64,000 bases of DNA from Tetragonia tetragonoides (lineage: Eukaryota > Streptophyta > Magnoliopsida > Caryophyllales > Aizoaceae): NCBI GenBank assembly GCA_038025085.1, contig CM076154.1:17148001-17212000 (forward strand), read 5' to 3'. A model generated the notes under the pieces. That model was not told the origin of the DNA. It worked only from the letters and a program-made list of their open reading frames with translations, and did no database searches. Of the stretch, positions 20,683-32,838 are shown piece after piece. A program made the translations under genes and the position numbers. Numbering within the stretch: position 1 is the first letter of the stretch; every line of letters starts with the position of its first letter.

Positions 20683-22711
20683 CTTGTAATTAATTCCAGT
20701 TAAATTGAAAATCGCAAGTCTGAATTTACATTCCAGAAGCTCGTAATTTGACGATAATGTGCTACTCATGAATTGTATCAACTTCATATTTTTACAGTAG
20801 ACATAGGACATAAAATGACACAGGCTAGGCTTTGGAATCACTCCATTTGCTTACTCTAAGACGTAGTTTTGATTTTTCGAAGTTCTGTCCAAACTTGCAC
20901 AAAAACAGTTTTTTGTTCCTTATTTGAGGATTTTCATTTAATTATCAAATAAAAAGATAAAAATATGAAACTTTTCATTCTAACCCTTTAATGAGTCTAC
21001 TTTATTTTCAAAATAATTTCATGAATAAAAAGAAGCGTTGGGACCATTCTCTTGTCCGAATTCGTGAAAGTGCGATGTAAATAACCAATTTTTAGATTAA
21101 TTCATTGAAAATAATGATTTCAACATCGGTTTTCGATCTTTCGAAGACGGGACCCAATCCCGAGCCCCGGAGCAACAAAGGATATCAAGACCGAGTGATA
21201 TTTCAATTTTTAGGACTTGTACACATTTGTATCATTTTGTTGTATATATTTTCCAATGATGTAATTCATCTCGCTCCCTAAGGCTATTATAAATTCGTTT
21301 GTGTACATATTTGAGTATGCATATTTCCACTAAATAATTCAACTCACCATAATAAAAAATGTTGTTTGACTTAACCATGAGTGTTTGCATACTTATACAA
21401 TTATTGTTGATAAAGACTGGTATATTCACTTATGTACAAATCGGCCCAAAATCAAATTCGAAGTTTGAATCATTTATTCACTTATACGCGATCATGGGTA
21501 TTTCACCTACCACTATTCAAAATCGACTTCACTCGTCAATCCCCAGTGGATATTTTCCCAGTGGCGTGAATCCTTATTGGACTATCCCACGGTCGAAAAC
21601 CACTTTCCCAGAAGGAATGCCTATGATCGAATATAAACGAATAATTGACCGTCCCCTCTTATTTGGCTTTGGGCCATCTCGGGGTATTCTATCTAAGACT
21701 CATTCGAACCACTATTCACCAAACCCATAACCAAACTCTACTTATATCATCCATTTATCCGACCCCAGTGAACGTTATTCCCCAGTGAAGAACGGATATT
21801 TTCGAGAAGTCTAATACTTATACTCAAAGCCAAGAATTGGATTGATCCCCGTATATCACCAGATGTTGTTGGGTTAAACACCTCGAAGGAGTAGGCAAAT
21901 CATCCCATTTTGAACCATTCTTGCTCCATGTTAGGGGAGTAAGAGGTTTCTCGGATCAATTTGACTCTAGTAGCGAGTCATTTTTTAAATTTCTCGATTA
22001 TATCCCTCTAACGGGAAAGAACGAACACACCAGCCCTAGTGGCACCCAAGAGTCTAATGACGGAATTCCCCGTTCAAGAACTACGATTAGGGCTTTAATC
22101 CATGAGTAGATTCAAGTCCTACGATGATTGGTACGTAGTGCAGTATAAGCGTATCCAAGCCCGTTGTACATATGTGAATATATCGGTTTTTAGGCCTTTG
22201 CCTCGATTTGCGTGCAAGATGTTGTGTTACAATGTGAACTTATGTGTTTTCATTTTTAGGCATAATGTAACCAAATTCAAAACTTTCAAAGGGATTTGAC
22301 GTATTAGTAAAGAGCTCGTATTCAGTACGGAGGAGGAGACGGGTCTGAGTGACGTTCGCACCTTCTAACCTAGACCCCGAACCCAAATCTTTGCATTCGC
22401 AGACCAGTCACAAAAATTTTCGTGCCTTATCGCAATGGAGTCAATTTTGGGTTTCTTAAATGATTTTCTTTTAAATCTTTTATAAAATCCTTTCCTTTTG
22501 GAACCCGTCCTTGTTTGGATCATAACAAGGTGGCGACTTCGAACCCTTATTTATATTTCTTTTTAACAAGGTGGCGATTTTGAACCTTATGATGATCCCT
22601 TGACGATTGACCCCTTCAATCAGTCAATTTCCGTGGGATGCGCCCCTTGGTGCATAATGCGACGATCCCCGGGTCCTAATCCAGAAAACCCGAGAATCAG
22701 GCTCCACGGTT

Positions 22712-23518
22712 GGTAGACCAAGTTCTCCAAGAATCACAGACTTCTTTTGGAATGTCATTTATTTGTGTGAAATATGGAGTCGGTGTAGTGGGGCTCACAA
22801 GATCGTCATCGTCATCCTCTGCTTCAACATTTATGTCTTCATCAATATCTTCAACATTTATGTCTTCATCAACATTTCAATATGAAGATCAGCCAAGTTC
22901 ACTACAGGTACAATACAGTCCAAAGCAGCATCACGCTCGGGTTCTCGAGCAATATTAGGAGAGATTGAACCACCAGTAGGGGACTGAGACTCATAGTGAT
23001 GATGAGGGCTCATTGGATCCATGTCACCAAATGCAAAACTATCATCAGTGAGCATCCTCATATATGAGGCCCTAACTCCCTAGCTTGTGTTTCTTGTGCA
23101 TATGAAGGCATAGGATCCATGGTTGGAATGTACGGGGATGCTGGAACATGTGAGGTTTTTGGTGTGTATACGAACAACTTGGAATCGATGTCTCTATTGA
23201 AATTTCATCAAGATAAACCTCGATGCACGACGCTGATATCTGTGTTACTACTGCTCACACGGCGAGTAAATCATCGTCGTCATCAAACGTTAAGGCAATA
23301 GGAGAGTCTGGTATTGGATATTTCATTTTCATTTTCATACGAAGAGCTTGTGGATCATAACCTGTTGCTCGATACATCTTCTTTACAAGGTCACCAAATT
23401 TTGAACCACGACTAATAGCAACAGCACGCTTATGCCCACCTTTGTAATGTACCCCTCCAGGGTCCTCCACAAGCTCTCCTCCCCAATGACATATCAAAGG
23501 GAAGTTGGCATCCTCCAT
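22712..23518 (-). pseudogene. N-terminal remnant of a MULE (MuDR-like) transposase
   Basis: From the ATG at 23518 the - strand encodes ICHWGGELVEDPGGVHYKGG followed by ISRGSKFGDLVKKMYRATG and LTFDDDDDLLAV, the PB1-like N-terminus of plant MuDR transposases. An in-frame TGA at 23255 follows. Coding resemblance continues to about 23035 and then switches frame. A 24-bp tandem duplication (about 22826-22875) encodes a repeated acidic EDINVED-type segment. Homology ends at about 22712, where the Tat LTR begins; the catalytic domain lies beyond the insertion or is lost. Confidence 0.75.
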
Positions 23519-24402
23519 ATTCTACATACACCATAACAATTTCAAGGGCATACATTATAAAGAAAATGCATTGTTTTAGTGTTAAGCGTGACATTTTGCC
23601 TGTGGAATGATCAACTAAATAGGATTACTCAAAACCTATGGGATCTGAAATATGGGTCTATGTGTATAAGCACCTAGGATAAGGCATCATGCTTCTAAAT
23701 AGACATGAGATTTATTTTCCTATGCCAAAAATCAAACTAACATGTCAGCAACAACGACACTAATACCAAATTCACATGGGAGTCTCAAACTCTTACAAGC
23801 ACACACAATATCTAGAGAAACATTAGTTTTGCAACAATAAAATGAAACTTAACTTATGAAATTGTGAAAACAAGCAAACTAGAAATCGAATTCCTATATT
23901 ATGAAATTGTGAAAACAAAATCAAACAATAAAACAAAATCAACAGTCAATCAACTTTTTTTTAGCATATTAGCATAATTTATGAAACTCTAATTTTTGAA
24001 TTATTGACAACAAAGTGCAACCATAAAATGAAATCAGCAAAACTAAATCAGCAAAGCTACAATTCAAATTTTAATAACTAGCAATTGTTATTTAATTAAA
24101 GAATTTGTTGAATTTAATTACAGAATTTAATTCCAAAAAAATAACAAAAAATAACAAAACCCTAACCTGCTGGTGGTGGTAACGGCGGTGCGTCAGTAGC
24201 GGTGGATGGGAGGGGGTGGTGGCGGCTGATACTGCGCCTACTCGTCCGGTGGTGGCTCTAGTGGGAGGTCACGTTCTTGCTCTGGAGTTGGCTCTCGTTC
24301 TTGCTCTGCCGTTCTTCGTGAGAGTGAGGGTGGGGGTGAGGGTGAGAGCCAACGGCGAGGCCGTCGTCGGCGGTAACGTGGTGGCCGATGATGTTGACGC
24401 AG

Positions 24403-24433
<31 letters not shown>

Positions 24434-24598
24434 AGAGTGTGAGGGTGAGGGTGAGTGCGAATGTGAGTGCGAGTGCGAGAGAAGGTGAGGGTGAGTGCGA
24501 GTGCGAGTGCGAGTGCGAGAGAGGGTGAGCGAGAGTGAGAGTGAGAGTGAGAGTGAGTGCCGAAGGATGAGTGAAAGGGAAGACTACTGGGAGGCTTA
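23519..24598. other. Region upstream of the MULE coding start
   Basis: AT-rich sequence of the length expected for a MULE 5' region, followed by a G-rich block. No definite MULE terminal inverted repeat was identified, so the MULE's outer end is not placed. Confidence 0.4.
24300..24560. repeat. (GTGAGG)n-type G-rich minisatellite
   Basis: Long array of GAGGGT, GAGTGC and GAGAGT hexamer variants on the + strand. Runs of GGG spaced by three bases near 24407-24435 fit a G-quadruplex pattern. The open frames across it on both strands are repeat artefacts. Confidence 0.85.
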
Positions 24599-24654
24599 AG
24601 ACGCCATCCGTGATGGCGTCTAATGTTAATGAGACGCCATCCGTGATGGCGTCT
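24599..24654. repeat. Two identical 23-bp palindromes
   Basis: AGACGCCATC-CGT-GATGGCGTCT occurs at 24599-24621 and again at 24632-24654. Each is a perfect 10-bp inverted repeat around a 3-nt loop, and the copies start 33 bp apart. They may be subterminal sites of the MULE. Confidence 0.85.
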
Positions 24655-24699
24655 TTTGCTCCATAACGTCTCGTCAAAAAGAGCGGGTAATACTTTTGT

Positions 24700-27356
24700 A
24701 CTGGTCGTATTTTAGGATTTGTTTTATTTGTCGACGGTACGGACGGAAATCACACTCTTATTTTGGCATTAAAATCACTCATTTAATGACAATTACTAAA
24801 ATTACTGTTGCCAAATCTCAACAAGAGTTATATCATATAATAATTACTGTTGAAATGTGTAGTATACTTGATTTCCTTGTGCAAGTCGCTTCTAATCCCT
24901 ATCTGTAAAGTCCATTTTTTATATTCATCACCCAAAAATAAAATTAAAAAAAGTCCATATTTTGTATCTCTGTTTCCTCATCAGTGGTCACCCTTCTTTG
25001 TCCCTCCCTATAAATATATGCCATAAGCCAGATAATGAAAATGTGCCACTAGATTAAAAATTATCTAAAATTCTTCATCCATCATATTGGTTTGGTTTCA
25101 AATTCTCTCCATTATCATAGAAGTTCCAAGGGTAGTTATCAACAGGTTCGTCTTTCATTGAGTTTCATTTACGTCGAGCTTTACTCATTAGTGTAGCCAT
25201 ACAACTAATTAATTTAAAATGCAATTATTTGGTTATGATAGCTTGGCTTAATGTATGAAATATTTTTTTTTTCCCTTTGATAAAAAGTATTAAAGGTTCT
25301 TGCTTGATCTACATAATACATTGTAGAGTTTAAATGTTGCCTTCATTGGTAGGGACATATTTACTCATGTTATTTTTTGAAGGGAGGTATTCCAAGGGTA
25401 TAAGTACGTAATTAGGATTAGGAACATGCATGTTATTCGCTTCAAGCGTTGATTTTCATATATTTTATTCATACACATAAGTAATTAATTTAAACTCTAA
25501 TCATGGAAAATTTATTCTCATATATATCATTTTTTCTAAACAAAAAAAGTTAGACTACTAGATTTTCATGTGCAATTTTAAATAGTCTAACTACTGATGA
25601 CAATGTAGCAGTTTTTTCTTCACTATATGCAACTATTTGATTATTTAACTCATCCCTCATTCTTGATATCTTACAAGAAAATTTGTTTTGATCACAATAT
25701 TATCATTGTAATGGTTGATTTTTATTATGAATCATAACCCTGTTATGATTGGATTGATTTTTAGAATACAATTTGTAAACTAGTTTAAGATTATAGCTGA
25801 TTTGTTTGGTTAGCCAATCAGACTTACAAATCTTAGTTCTTTTACTGAGCCTAGTTTTCACCTTATAGAAATGATTACCGACACCGGATTGTCTAATTTA
25901 CTAACTTTATTTTATAAAAGGCAGTTGAGCTAGTGGCAAATACCAAGGGAAATTCCGTGCACATTTTTCATCTGATGCTCATGATAATGCCAAGTCTGAT
26001 TTATTCCTAGATGCGTATAAAGTGCATATGGATCCATCGAAGCAAAAACTAAGTAAACCAAAATGCGGGTTGGGCCGAAATCGGAAAACTAAAAAATCGC
26101 CTCGAGAAATTCTTTGACCAAAAGGTTAATGAACAAACGGAGTCAGAGTTTCTTTCTCATTATTGTACAGATGATTTCAGAGGAGGCGGTACGTAGAAAA
26201 CACAAGCGCTTCATAATTTCGAGCCATTTCACTTGTACCGGGTTACAAAATGCTAAAGGCGTAAAACGAATGGAAGACAATATCGAGAGCCATTAGGGAG
26301 CCAAAAAAGATGAAAGATTTAAGAAACCACTTTTCTTGAGAACGTTGAGGGTAATGACTAAGGACTAGGTAGTGTCTAAAGTGGCTGAGATAGCTCCTGA
26401 TCCAAGGCAAGCCAAAACCTCTACTTTCTCGAATTATGAGATTTTTTTCATGTCAACAACGATACTAATTAAAACATAAATCATAAAGCACCCTGCTCAG
26501 TTCTTGCAAGTGCGCTACTTAATACTCATTTGCTTTGTTATTTTCTATCATACTATTCATGTTATAATTATGTGCAATACAATTATGTTCACGCCTATGT
26601 GCAATAATTAATATATGCAATATAATATATGTAATAAGAGATATAATTATAGCATATAATTCATTTCCAATACATTGATTACATATATTAATTAATGTAT
26701 CTCTTGTATTACATGTTGGAAGGTCGTATATCTTTTGTTACATATATTATATTGCACATACATTGCACATAAGTATTTCATTTATCTTTATATAACGAAA
26801 TTGCTTAAAGTAAATCCCATTTTACTTAATGAAAATCTTTTTATCCCAATATTCCCCAAAGTACCCTTTTTATTTGCAAAACAAGTTGCTCATTCTTCTT
26901 CTTTTTCCTCTCAAATCTCCCTTTTATTGTTCCCCCAAATTATTGTGAAGTAAGCTAAATTACATTCCTTTGATCGATCTAAACAATATTGTTGATGATT
27001 AGTTAGGTTTTGCAACCTTAATGTAAAGAAACCTAAACCATTAGAATTAGAACTAGACTTTTCACTATTAATTAGGGTTCATGGGTTGTTGCTTACTTGC
27101 TTGAACGTCGGGTGGATGGTTTGTGGTGGTTGGGGGCGTGCTGGCAGCGGGTCGTCAGGTAGGTGGGTTGTCTGGAGTAAGAGACAGTTGGAGACACAGT
27201 TGCGAAAATTGGGTGGGTGGGACGAATGCCCGGCGAAAACTACAGGTAAAGGGGCGGGGGACGGTGGGCGAACTCTCGTTGGTGGGTTTGGGATGATGGT
27301 GACTGAGGGAGGTCGTGGGGTTAATTAATGGTGATGAGTTTGGTGACTACGCTAGT
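24700..27356. other. Intergenic, low-information region
   Basis: AT-rich with no gene that I can support. A TATA-like CCTATAAATATATGCC lies near 25008. A short stretch at about 26085-26165 reads like degraded coding (KFFDQKVNEQTESEFLSHYC in one frame) but could not be assigned. A GT/GGTGG-rich stretch runs at 27080-27330. Confidence 0.5.
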
Positions 27357-28170
27357 TTGCTACTGGGTTTTGGGTTCTCATACTCGTAACGCTTGGTGTA
27401 TCCTCGTACGGTTCTCATACTCGTAACGCTCGATCGTAGTGAATGCGCGATCGATGTAGGCACGGATGTCATTCAGCTCGGCATCAGTGGCAAAGAAAGG
27501 CTCCACAGGAGGAGACACATCAGCAGTAGGCGATGGAGGTGCAAAGTTGTTGCCACTTGCATCACCAATATCTTCTAAGTCTGGCATGCTAGGTGAATCA
27601 GGGACACCAGCTCCATACTCGAAACGCATCTCTAAATCGATAGAATTAGGCTCAACGCTTGGCTCATCAGCAGGAGCATCTTCAGCTTGAGGTTCGGACT
27701 CAGTAGGTTGCTCTTCAGAATCAGGATCCTCGTTAGCATCCAAGTCGTGATTAGGCTCTATTGGAACATCATCGTCACGAGCATCAGGCGCGGGTTGGTC
27801 CACCTCGTGCGCGTCATTGCCTTGCGCCACAAGGGTAGCCGCGGCCTCGTCACGCCCGTCGTGCGTAGGCTCACTATCAGAAATGTCTACATACTCCACC
27901 TCGTTCTCGAGTGCAACAATCACCGCTCGTGGTTTTCTACCACTAGTCGACTTCATCGCGGTCAAACGAGTAATTGCCATCTACAAAAGGGTAATCAAAC
28001 AATAAGAACATTTAAATCGCAATTAATGTGATTTCAAGAATTCCTATCTTCTAGGACTACTACGCTGAACGGCTTTAATTATATTTTATTTTCCCCAAAG
28101 TGAAACTAATCTTTATTAATTCATTTATTAAACCTATGCAACCTTTTAAACTTAGGGTTCTGATACCATT
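27357..28170 (-). pseudogene. Partial second internal region of the Tekay element (primer-binding site and leader ORF)
   Basis: To the left of the left LTR the - strand carries the primer-binding site TGGTATCAGAACCC (28155-28168) and an ORF from ATG 27980 that is nearly identical for about 195 codons to the leader ORF at 38841-39833. It then diverges (RTRIHQALRV, stop at 27378). A match to the far end of the full ORF (AAAACCCAGT, near 27364) suggests an internal deletion of roughly 0.4 kb. A normal 3' LTR is not followed by such sequence, so this is a fragment of a tandemly arranged second copy. Confidence 0.8.
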
Positions 28171-30338
28171 TGTAACACTCCCGAATTCGCAACGGTTTCC
28201 AGGGAACTATCGACGTCGCTATACACGACTCGACACCACCGAACCGTCACGGACCCAAGGGTAGTTACTGCAACATTTATCGCTAAGGAGTAAATGCTAA
28301 GAAGAAAAGGAAAACTAGGTATCAAAGGAAGCATCTAAACAAATTAAACATAAATATTAGAGTTGACTATCTAGTGGTCTTAAGTCCATTAGAGTTTTAT
28401 TACAACTTTGCCTTCAAGGACACAAACCAAAATCCCAAATAATCCAAAGTAACCAATAATCAATAGTTCCAAAGAAACATCCCACATTCAACCTTCAAAT
28501 CAATCCGTCCTCACTCAGCTACACCTTCACTTTGGTGAAGAAAAAGAGAAGAAACAAAAGAAAACAAAAATCAGATAAACTGAATAAACGTCGTCCATAC
28601 CCAGTAAAAACACTTTCGCAAACCTTACCTGGGTTTTAGAAGAATTATTGAAATTCATTTGCATGCACAAGTAGTCATACAATCAAGCACACGCATACTC
28701 AATATTCAATTACATGCAATTCTTGCTTTAGTGATCATTCGAACACAAATAGATAAACCATCTTGATTAGAGTAATAAGAGAGAGAACAGAACAACGATT
28801 ACCCATACTGTTCATAGATAGATATAGACATGCCATGGACTTACTTTAGTGTATACTCACACTACCTCTAACATAATAATCGATATGTAGAGAAATAAAC
28901 AATGGGGAATGATCCGTCCCGAACACACTACGAGGTGTCCATAAAAGTAACTTGGAAATCACGCATCCCTAAACTACATCAATTAGATAAGTCTCGATAG
29001 CTTGACTACTCCTAGGGATCCATTAGGAGTCTTATTCTCATTTAATTCAATTCACATACTTGCATTGATTGACCTAGTGGTACAACGAGACCACGACATA
29101 CTACTTCATTTCATGCTCATGATAATGAATAATAATAACGATAATGACATAAAGGCATATTAACAATAGTCATGCTTCACATATGTCTAACGAAATTTCG
29201 GCAGCACTTCGGCAGTAAATCATGATATCCAAAAATTACACTTTCACAAATAACATCCAACAAATATAATAGGTGCTCATTAGCACTCAATAATAACCCA
29301 TTCCACATAGCACATATTATTATATCATAATAATAATAGAAATTCAACATCGTCATACATGCTCAATAATTAGCATATGAACTAATTAATTAACGAAGTT
29401 CCATAATCTCATCATACTCATTATAAATCATATTTCCAGTGAAGAATATAATTCTAATTCTCATAATTAACGACGATATAATTAAATCATGCTTGGCATA
29501 TTAAATTCACAAATAATTATCAATTAGCACATAACACATCAAAATAGTTTTGATGGGGCTTTGGAAAGAGGTAGGCACAATATCTTACCTAAAAAACGCT
29601 CACTAAGCATTAGGTAACTCGGCTAATCTCAACCCGATCACGCTTGTCCGTTTGGTCCTAATTAAAAACAATTACCAAGTAATAATTAGTAAATACGAAA
29701 ATCCAAACAGTACTGAAACTTGAAACTAATATCTTTATTAAATATTTTGATTTATTCCAACCAATCTAGGCTTTTGAAAATCCGGATTCGAACTCCAAAC
29801 GTGTACAGAAAAATAAAAAAAATTATTGAAAAATACTGAAAATATGAAATTAATTAAAACGAAAATATTAAACGAAACCATAATCGATTTTTCGAGTCTA
29901 GGCCGTAATACACCAAGCATGGGGACCCACGACCTAGCCCATCACCAAGACCACCACCCACCGACCACCATGGTCGGCGGTGGCTCGACGGAGCACCGGC
30001 GACGGAGGAGAGAGAGAGTGAGAGAGATCGCGAGAGAGAGAGAGTTCGCGAGGGAGAGAGAGCGATTGAGAGGGAGAGGAGCGACGGGAAAGGTCCCGTC
30101 GCGTCGGCCACTTGCCGGCGACCACCCAGGCGCGGCCTGGTGGCGCGGCGGTGGCGCAACAGCCACGACCCGACGAAAACAGGGGAGGGGTAAAAACCTA
30201 GCATGGGGAGAGAGAAAGGAAAAGAGAGAGAAAGAAAGAGGGAAGAGGAAGGGCGGCTCACCGGCGACGAGCGGCGGCAGCAAGGGAGGAGAGAGAGAGG
30301 GAGAGAGTGTGCGTGAGAGAGAGAGGGAGAGAGTGTGC

Positions 30339-30397
<59 letters not shown>

Positions 30398-30821
30398 TGT
30401 CGTGTGAGAGGAGAGAGAAAAGAGAGAGAGTGCCGTGAGAGAGGAGAGAGAGAATTGGGTTTTGGCTCAGTTTTGTAAACTGATCAACTGACCCATCTCT
30501 TAGCTTATATAGGTGCTTAGTCAATGAAAGTCAAACCCTACTAGAATTAGGATTATTTTCTGATTTAGTAATTCATTAAAACACCATTAAAACTAATTAA
30601 AACAGTGTGAACAAGTCTCGTTCATATACAAATTCATTTTAATTAAATCCCTAAATTTGATAATTATAAATCCCGAAATTCCCATAATAATAGTTAATAT
30701 TATTATGGCTTAATTTGAGTAAATCGAATCGTTAAATAAATATACGATTTAAATCTCCGAAACTATTTATAAATGAATTATAAATTGATATTATAATTAT
30801 AGAAAATATTGGGGTATCACA
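28171..30821 (-). repeat. Left (3') LTR of the Tekay element, 2651 bp
   Basis: Bounded by TGTAACACTC at 28171 and GGGGTATCACA at 30821 on +. It has a - strand TATA box, TATATAAG, at 30504-30511. The GA-rich tract (30341-30394 is pure GA) lies downstream of that box, within the transcribed leader. Confidence 0.92.
30341..30394. repeat. (GA)n microsatellite in the left LTR
   Basis: Pure GA dinucleotide run. A longer counterpart at 42207-42284 occupies the same place in the other LTR, so the array has changed length between the two LTRs since insertion. Confidence 0.95.
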
Positions 30822-31087
30822 TTCTACCCTCCTTAAAAGAAGTTTCGTCCCGAAACTTGAAACATGAAGTAATCACTTCTCAACGACGAAACGAGTTTAC
30901 CCATACGAAGGTATAAAACGATTTTAGGACAAGGACAATGCAATGAGTGTACTAGGGTTGTGATCTAAGTCGATTAGCAATGCAGCATGCAATGCTAGAA
31001 CATGCAACTCGTGTAAAGCGATAAACAAAACACGAATTTACTAGGTGTGACATTCTACCCTCCTTAAAAAGGGTTTCGTCCCGAAAC
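30822..31087 (-). other. 3' untranslated region with duplicated polypurine tract
   Basis: On the - strand the LTR is preceded by AAGGAGGGTAGAA, a good polypurine tract. The same block, together with GTTTCGGGACGAAA, is repeated 228 bp further inside (31049-31087). This is a tandem duplication of the 3' priming region. Confidence 0.7.
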
Positions 31088-32830
31088 TCAAATGGAATTA
31101 GTACCTTCAAGAAAGAGTTCTGGGTACTTCTTGCGCATCATGGATTCAGCTTCCCATGTTGCCTCTTCTTGACCATGACGAGACCAAATAACTTTCACAA
31201 TCGGAATAGTCTTTGTACGAGTCGAGCGCTCTTTGCGGTCGGTGATCTCGATCGGTCGTTCCTCATATGTCAAACTCTCGTCAAGTTCGATCGTTTCAGG
31301 TTGAATGACATGAGTTGGATCATGTACGTATCGCTTCAATTGAGAGACATGAAAGACATTGTGGACTCTTTAAAGTTCCACAGGCAAAGCTAAACGATAA
31401 GCAACTTCACCAATCCTCTCTAGGATCTCGTAAGGTCCAATGTAACGAGGACTCAGTTTCCCCTTACGACCAAAACGCATAACACCCTTGGTAGGAGATA
31501 CTCGCAAAAGTACCTTACTTCCTATCTCAAATTCTTCAGGTCTACGACCTCTATCTGCATATGATTTTTGGCGATCTTGTGCACTTCGCATCTTCGTGTG
31601 GATCACCTTCACAATGTCGACAGTCTGCTGGATCATTTCGATCAGGACCCAAAACTGCAGTCTCGCTAATGTCGTTCCAACATACAGGCGATCTACACTT
31701 CCTACCATACAAGGCTTCATATGGTGCTCGATCGATGCTCGAATGATAGCTATTGTTGTAAGAAAATTCGATCAACAGAATGTGCTTATCCCACGAACCT
31801 TGATATTCGAGGGCACACGCTCGAAGCATATCCTCTAGAGTATGGATTGTTCTTTCCGTCTGGCCATCTGTTGCAGGATGAAAAGCGGTACTAAACTTCA
31901 ATTTGCTTCCAAAAGCTTCTTGTAATTTCTGCCAAAAGTTAGAGAGAAATCTCGAATCTCTATCAGAAACAATATCTTCAGGTACACCATGAAGTTTCAT
32001 GACTTCCTTGACGTACGCGTCAGCCAGTTTCTCCATTTCCCACGTGTCATGCATTGGGATGAATCTCGCAACTTTTGTCAATCGATCTACAACCACCCAA
32101 ACGGCGTTGTTCTTCTTCTGTGTCAAAGGTAAACCCATGACAAAATCCATAGAAATCGAATTCCATTTCCACGTTGGAACTTCCAGTGATTGTTACCGTT
32201 CCACCTGGTCTTTTATGCTCGAACTTGACTTTCTGACATGTCAAACATTTCGCTACAAACTCAGCGACATCTTGTTTCATGCCTTTCCACCAGAACACTT
32301 GGCGAAGATCTTTGTACAGCTTGTCTCTACCAGGATGCACAGAATACAGCGTATTATGAGCTTCACCCAAAATCTGACTTTTGATATCTGGGTCATTGGG
32401 TACGGAAACACGGTCTCTAAATCTCATAATTCCATCTTGGCCCAAAGTGAAGTCCTCGGACCTACCCTCGTCCTTGTGATTTAGAATCCGCTGAAGATCC
32501 TCATCACCACTTTGTTTATCTTTGATTTCGTCTAGCAACGTTGGTCGGACAGTCATATGTGTTAAGGTACCTTGAACGTCACCTTGAAACACAATTTCCA
32601 CCTCGAGACTTTGCAAGTCACGTATGATCTCCTTGGGAAGCACTAAAGCAGTGTTTAACGAATGCCTAGTCTTCCTACTCAAAGCATCAGCGACTACATT
32701 CGCTTTACCCTCATGGTACTGGATATCAATATCGTACTCTGTCAAAAGTTCTAGCCATCTCCTTTGGCACATGTTCAACTCTTTCTGCGTAAAGATATAC
32801 TTGAGACTTGTGATCAGTAAACATCTTGAC
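31088..32830 (-). pseudogene. Tekay RNase H end, integrase and chromodomain
   Basis: On the - strand: end of RNase H (YHEGKANVVADALSRKTR), the integrase zinc finger (H-H, then CLTCQKVKFEHKRP), and the catalytic core ([32 protein letters not shown]). The C-terminal module GKLSPRYIGPYEILERIG and a chromodomain (VKVIWSRHGQEEATWE) at 31088-31250 follow. The frame changes near 32100, near 31600 and by a stop near 31368, so it is inactive. In active elements the chromodomain directs integration into heterochromatin. Confidence 0.88.
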
Positions 32831-32838
32831 TGCGGAAC

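Larger units (their letters stand above)
1..22706 (+). mobile_element. Decayed giant Tat/Ogre-lineage Ty3 retrotransposon (internal region and 3' LTR)
   Basis: The element is read on the + strand in the order gag, protease, second gag, G-patch linker, RT, RNase H, second RNase H, integrase, antisense ORF, tandem repeats, LTR. The archaeal-like second RNase H after the normal one, the very long LTR and the antisense ORF between integrase and 3' LTR are known hallmarks of the Tat/Ogre lineage. All sense ORFs carry in-frame stops or frameshifts, so the copy is dead. It was later invaded by a solo-LTR element, a CACTA element and two hAT elements. The 5' LTR is not in the window, so its full length cannot be given. 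The right boundary at 22706 is inferred from the LTR ending in CA exactly where MULE transposase homology begins. Confidence 0.85.
16884..22706 (+). mobile_element. 3' LTR of the Tat element, with two hAT insertions
   Basis: The left end is TGTAGACGCCGAAATTTTG, preceded by a short purine-rich stretch (TATGAGAGG) that may be the polypurine tract. The right end is placed at GGCTCCA (22706), where - strand MULE transposase homology starts. Removing the two hAT insertions leaves about 4.4 kb, long but normal for Ogre-type LTRs. It contains a U3 tandem array, a TATA box at 17856 and, near the end, the paired AACAAGGTGGCGA segments (22524 and 22566). No partner LTR is visible, so the right boundary rests on context. 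Confidence 0.7.

Noticed and set aside
22524..22600. Primer-binding site after AACAAGGTGGCGA, which would make the 16884 LTR a 5' LTR
   Set aside because: The segment occurs twice, lacks the usual continuation of a Tat primer site, and is followed directly by MULE coding homology rather than a gag leader; gag and pol lie on the other side of the LTR.
24216..24677. Open frames on both strands across the G-rich array (for example 24216-24488 + and 24258-24677 -)
   Set aside because: They are translations of a hexamer minisatellite; low-complexity products with no conserved segment.
26085..26330. Possible gene remnant between the MULE and the Tekay tandem fragment
   Set aside because: A short stretch looks coding in one frame but breaks quickly and matches no family I know.
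29854..30524. Ser/Leu- or Arg/Glu-rich ORFs over the LTR GA tracts (and the same at 41731-42406)
   Set aside because: All arise from the (GA)n microsatellite and its flanks inside the Tekay LTRs; present in multiple frames at once.
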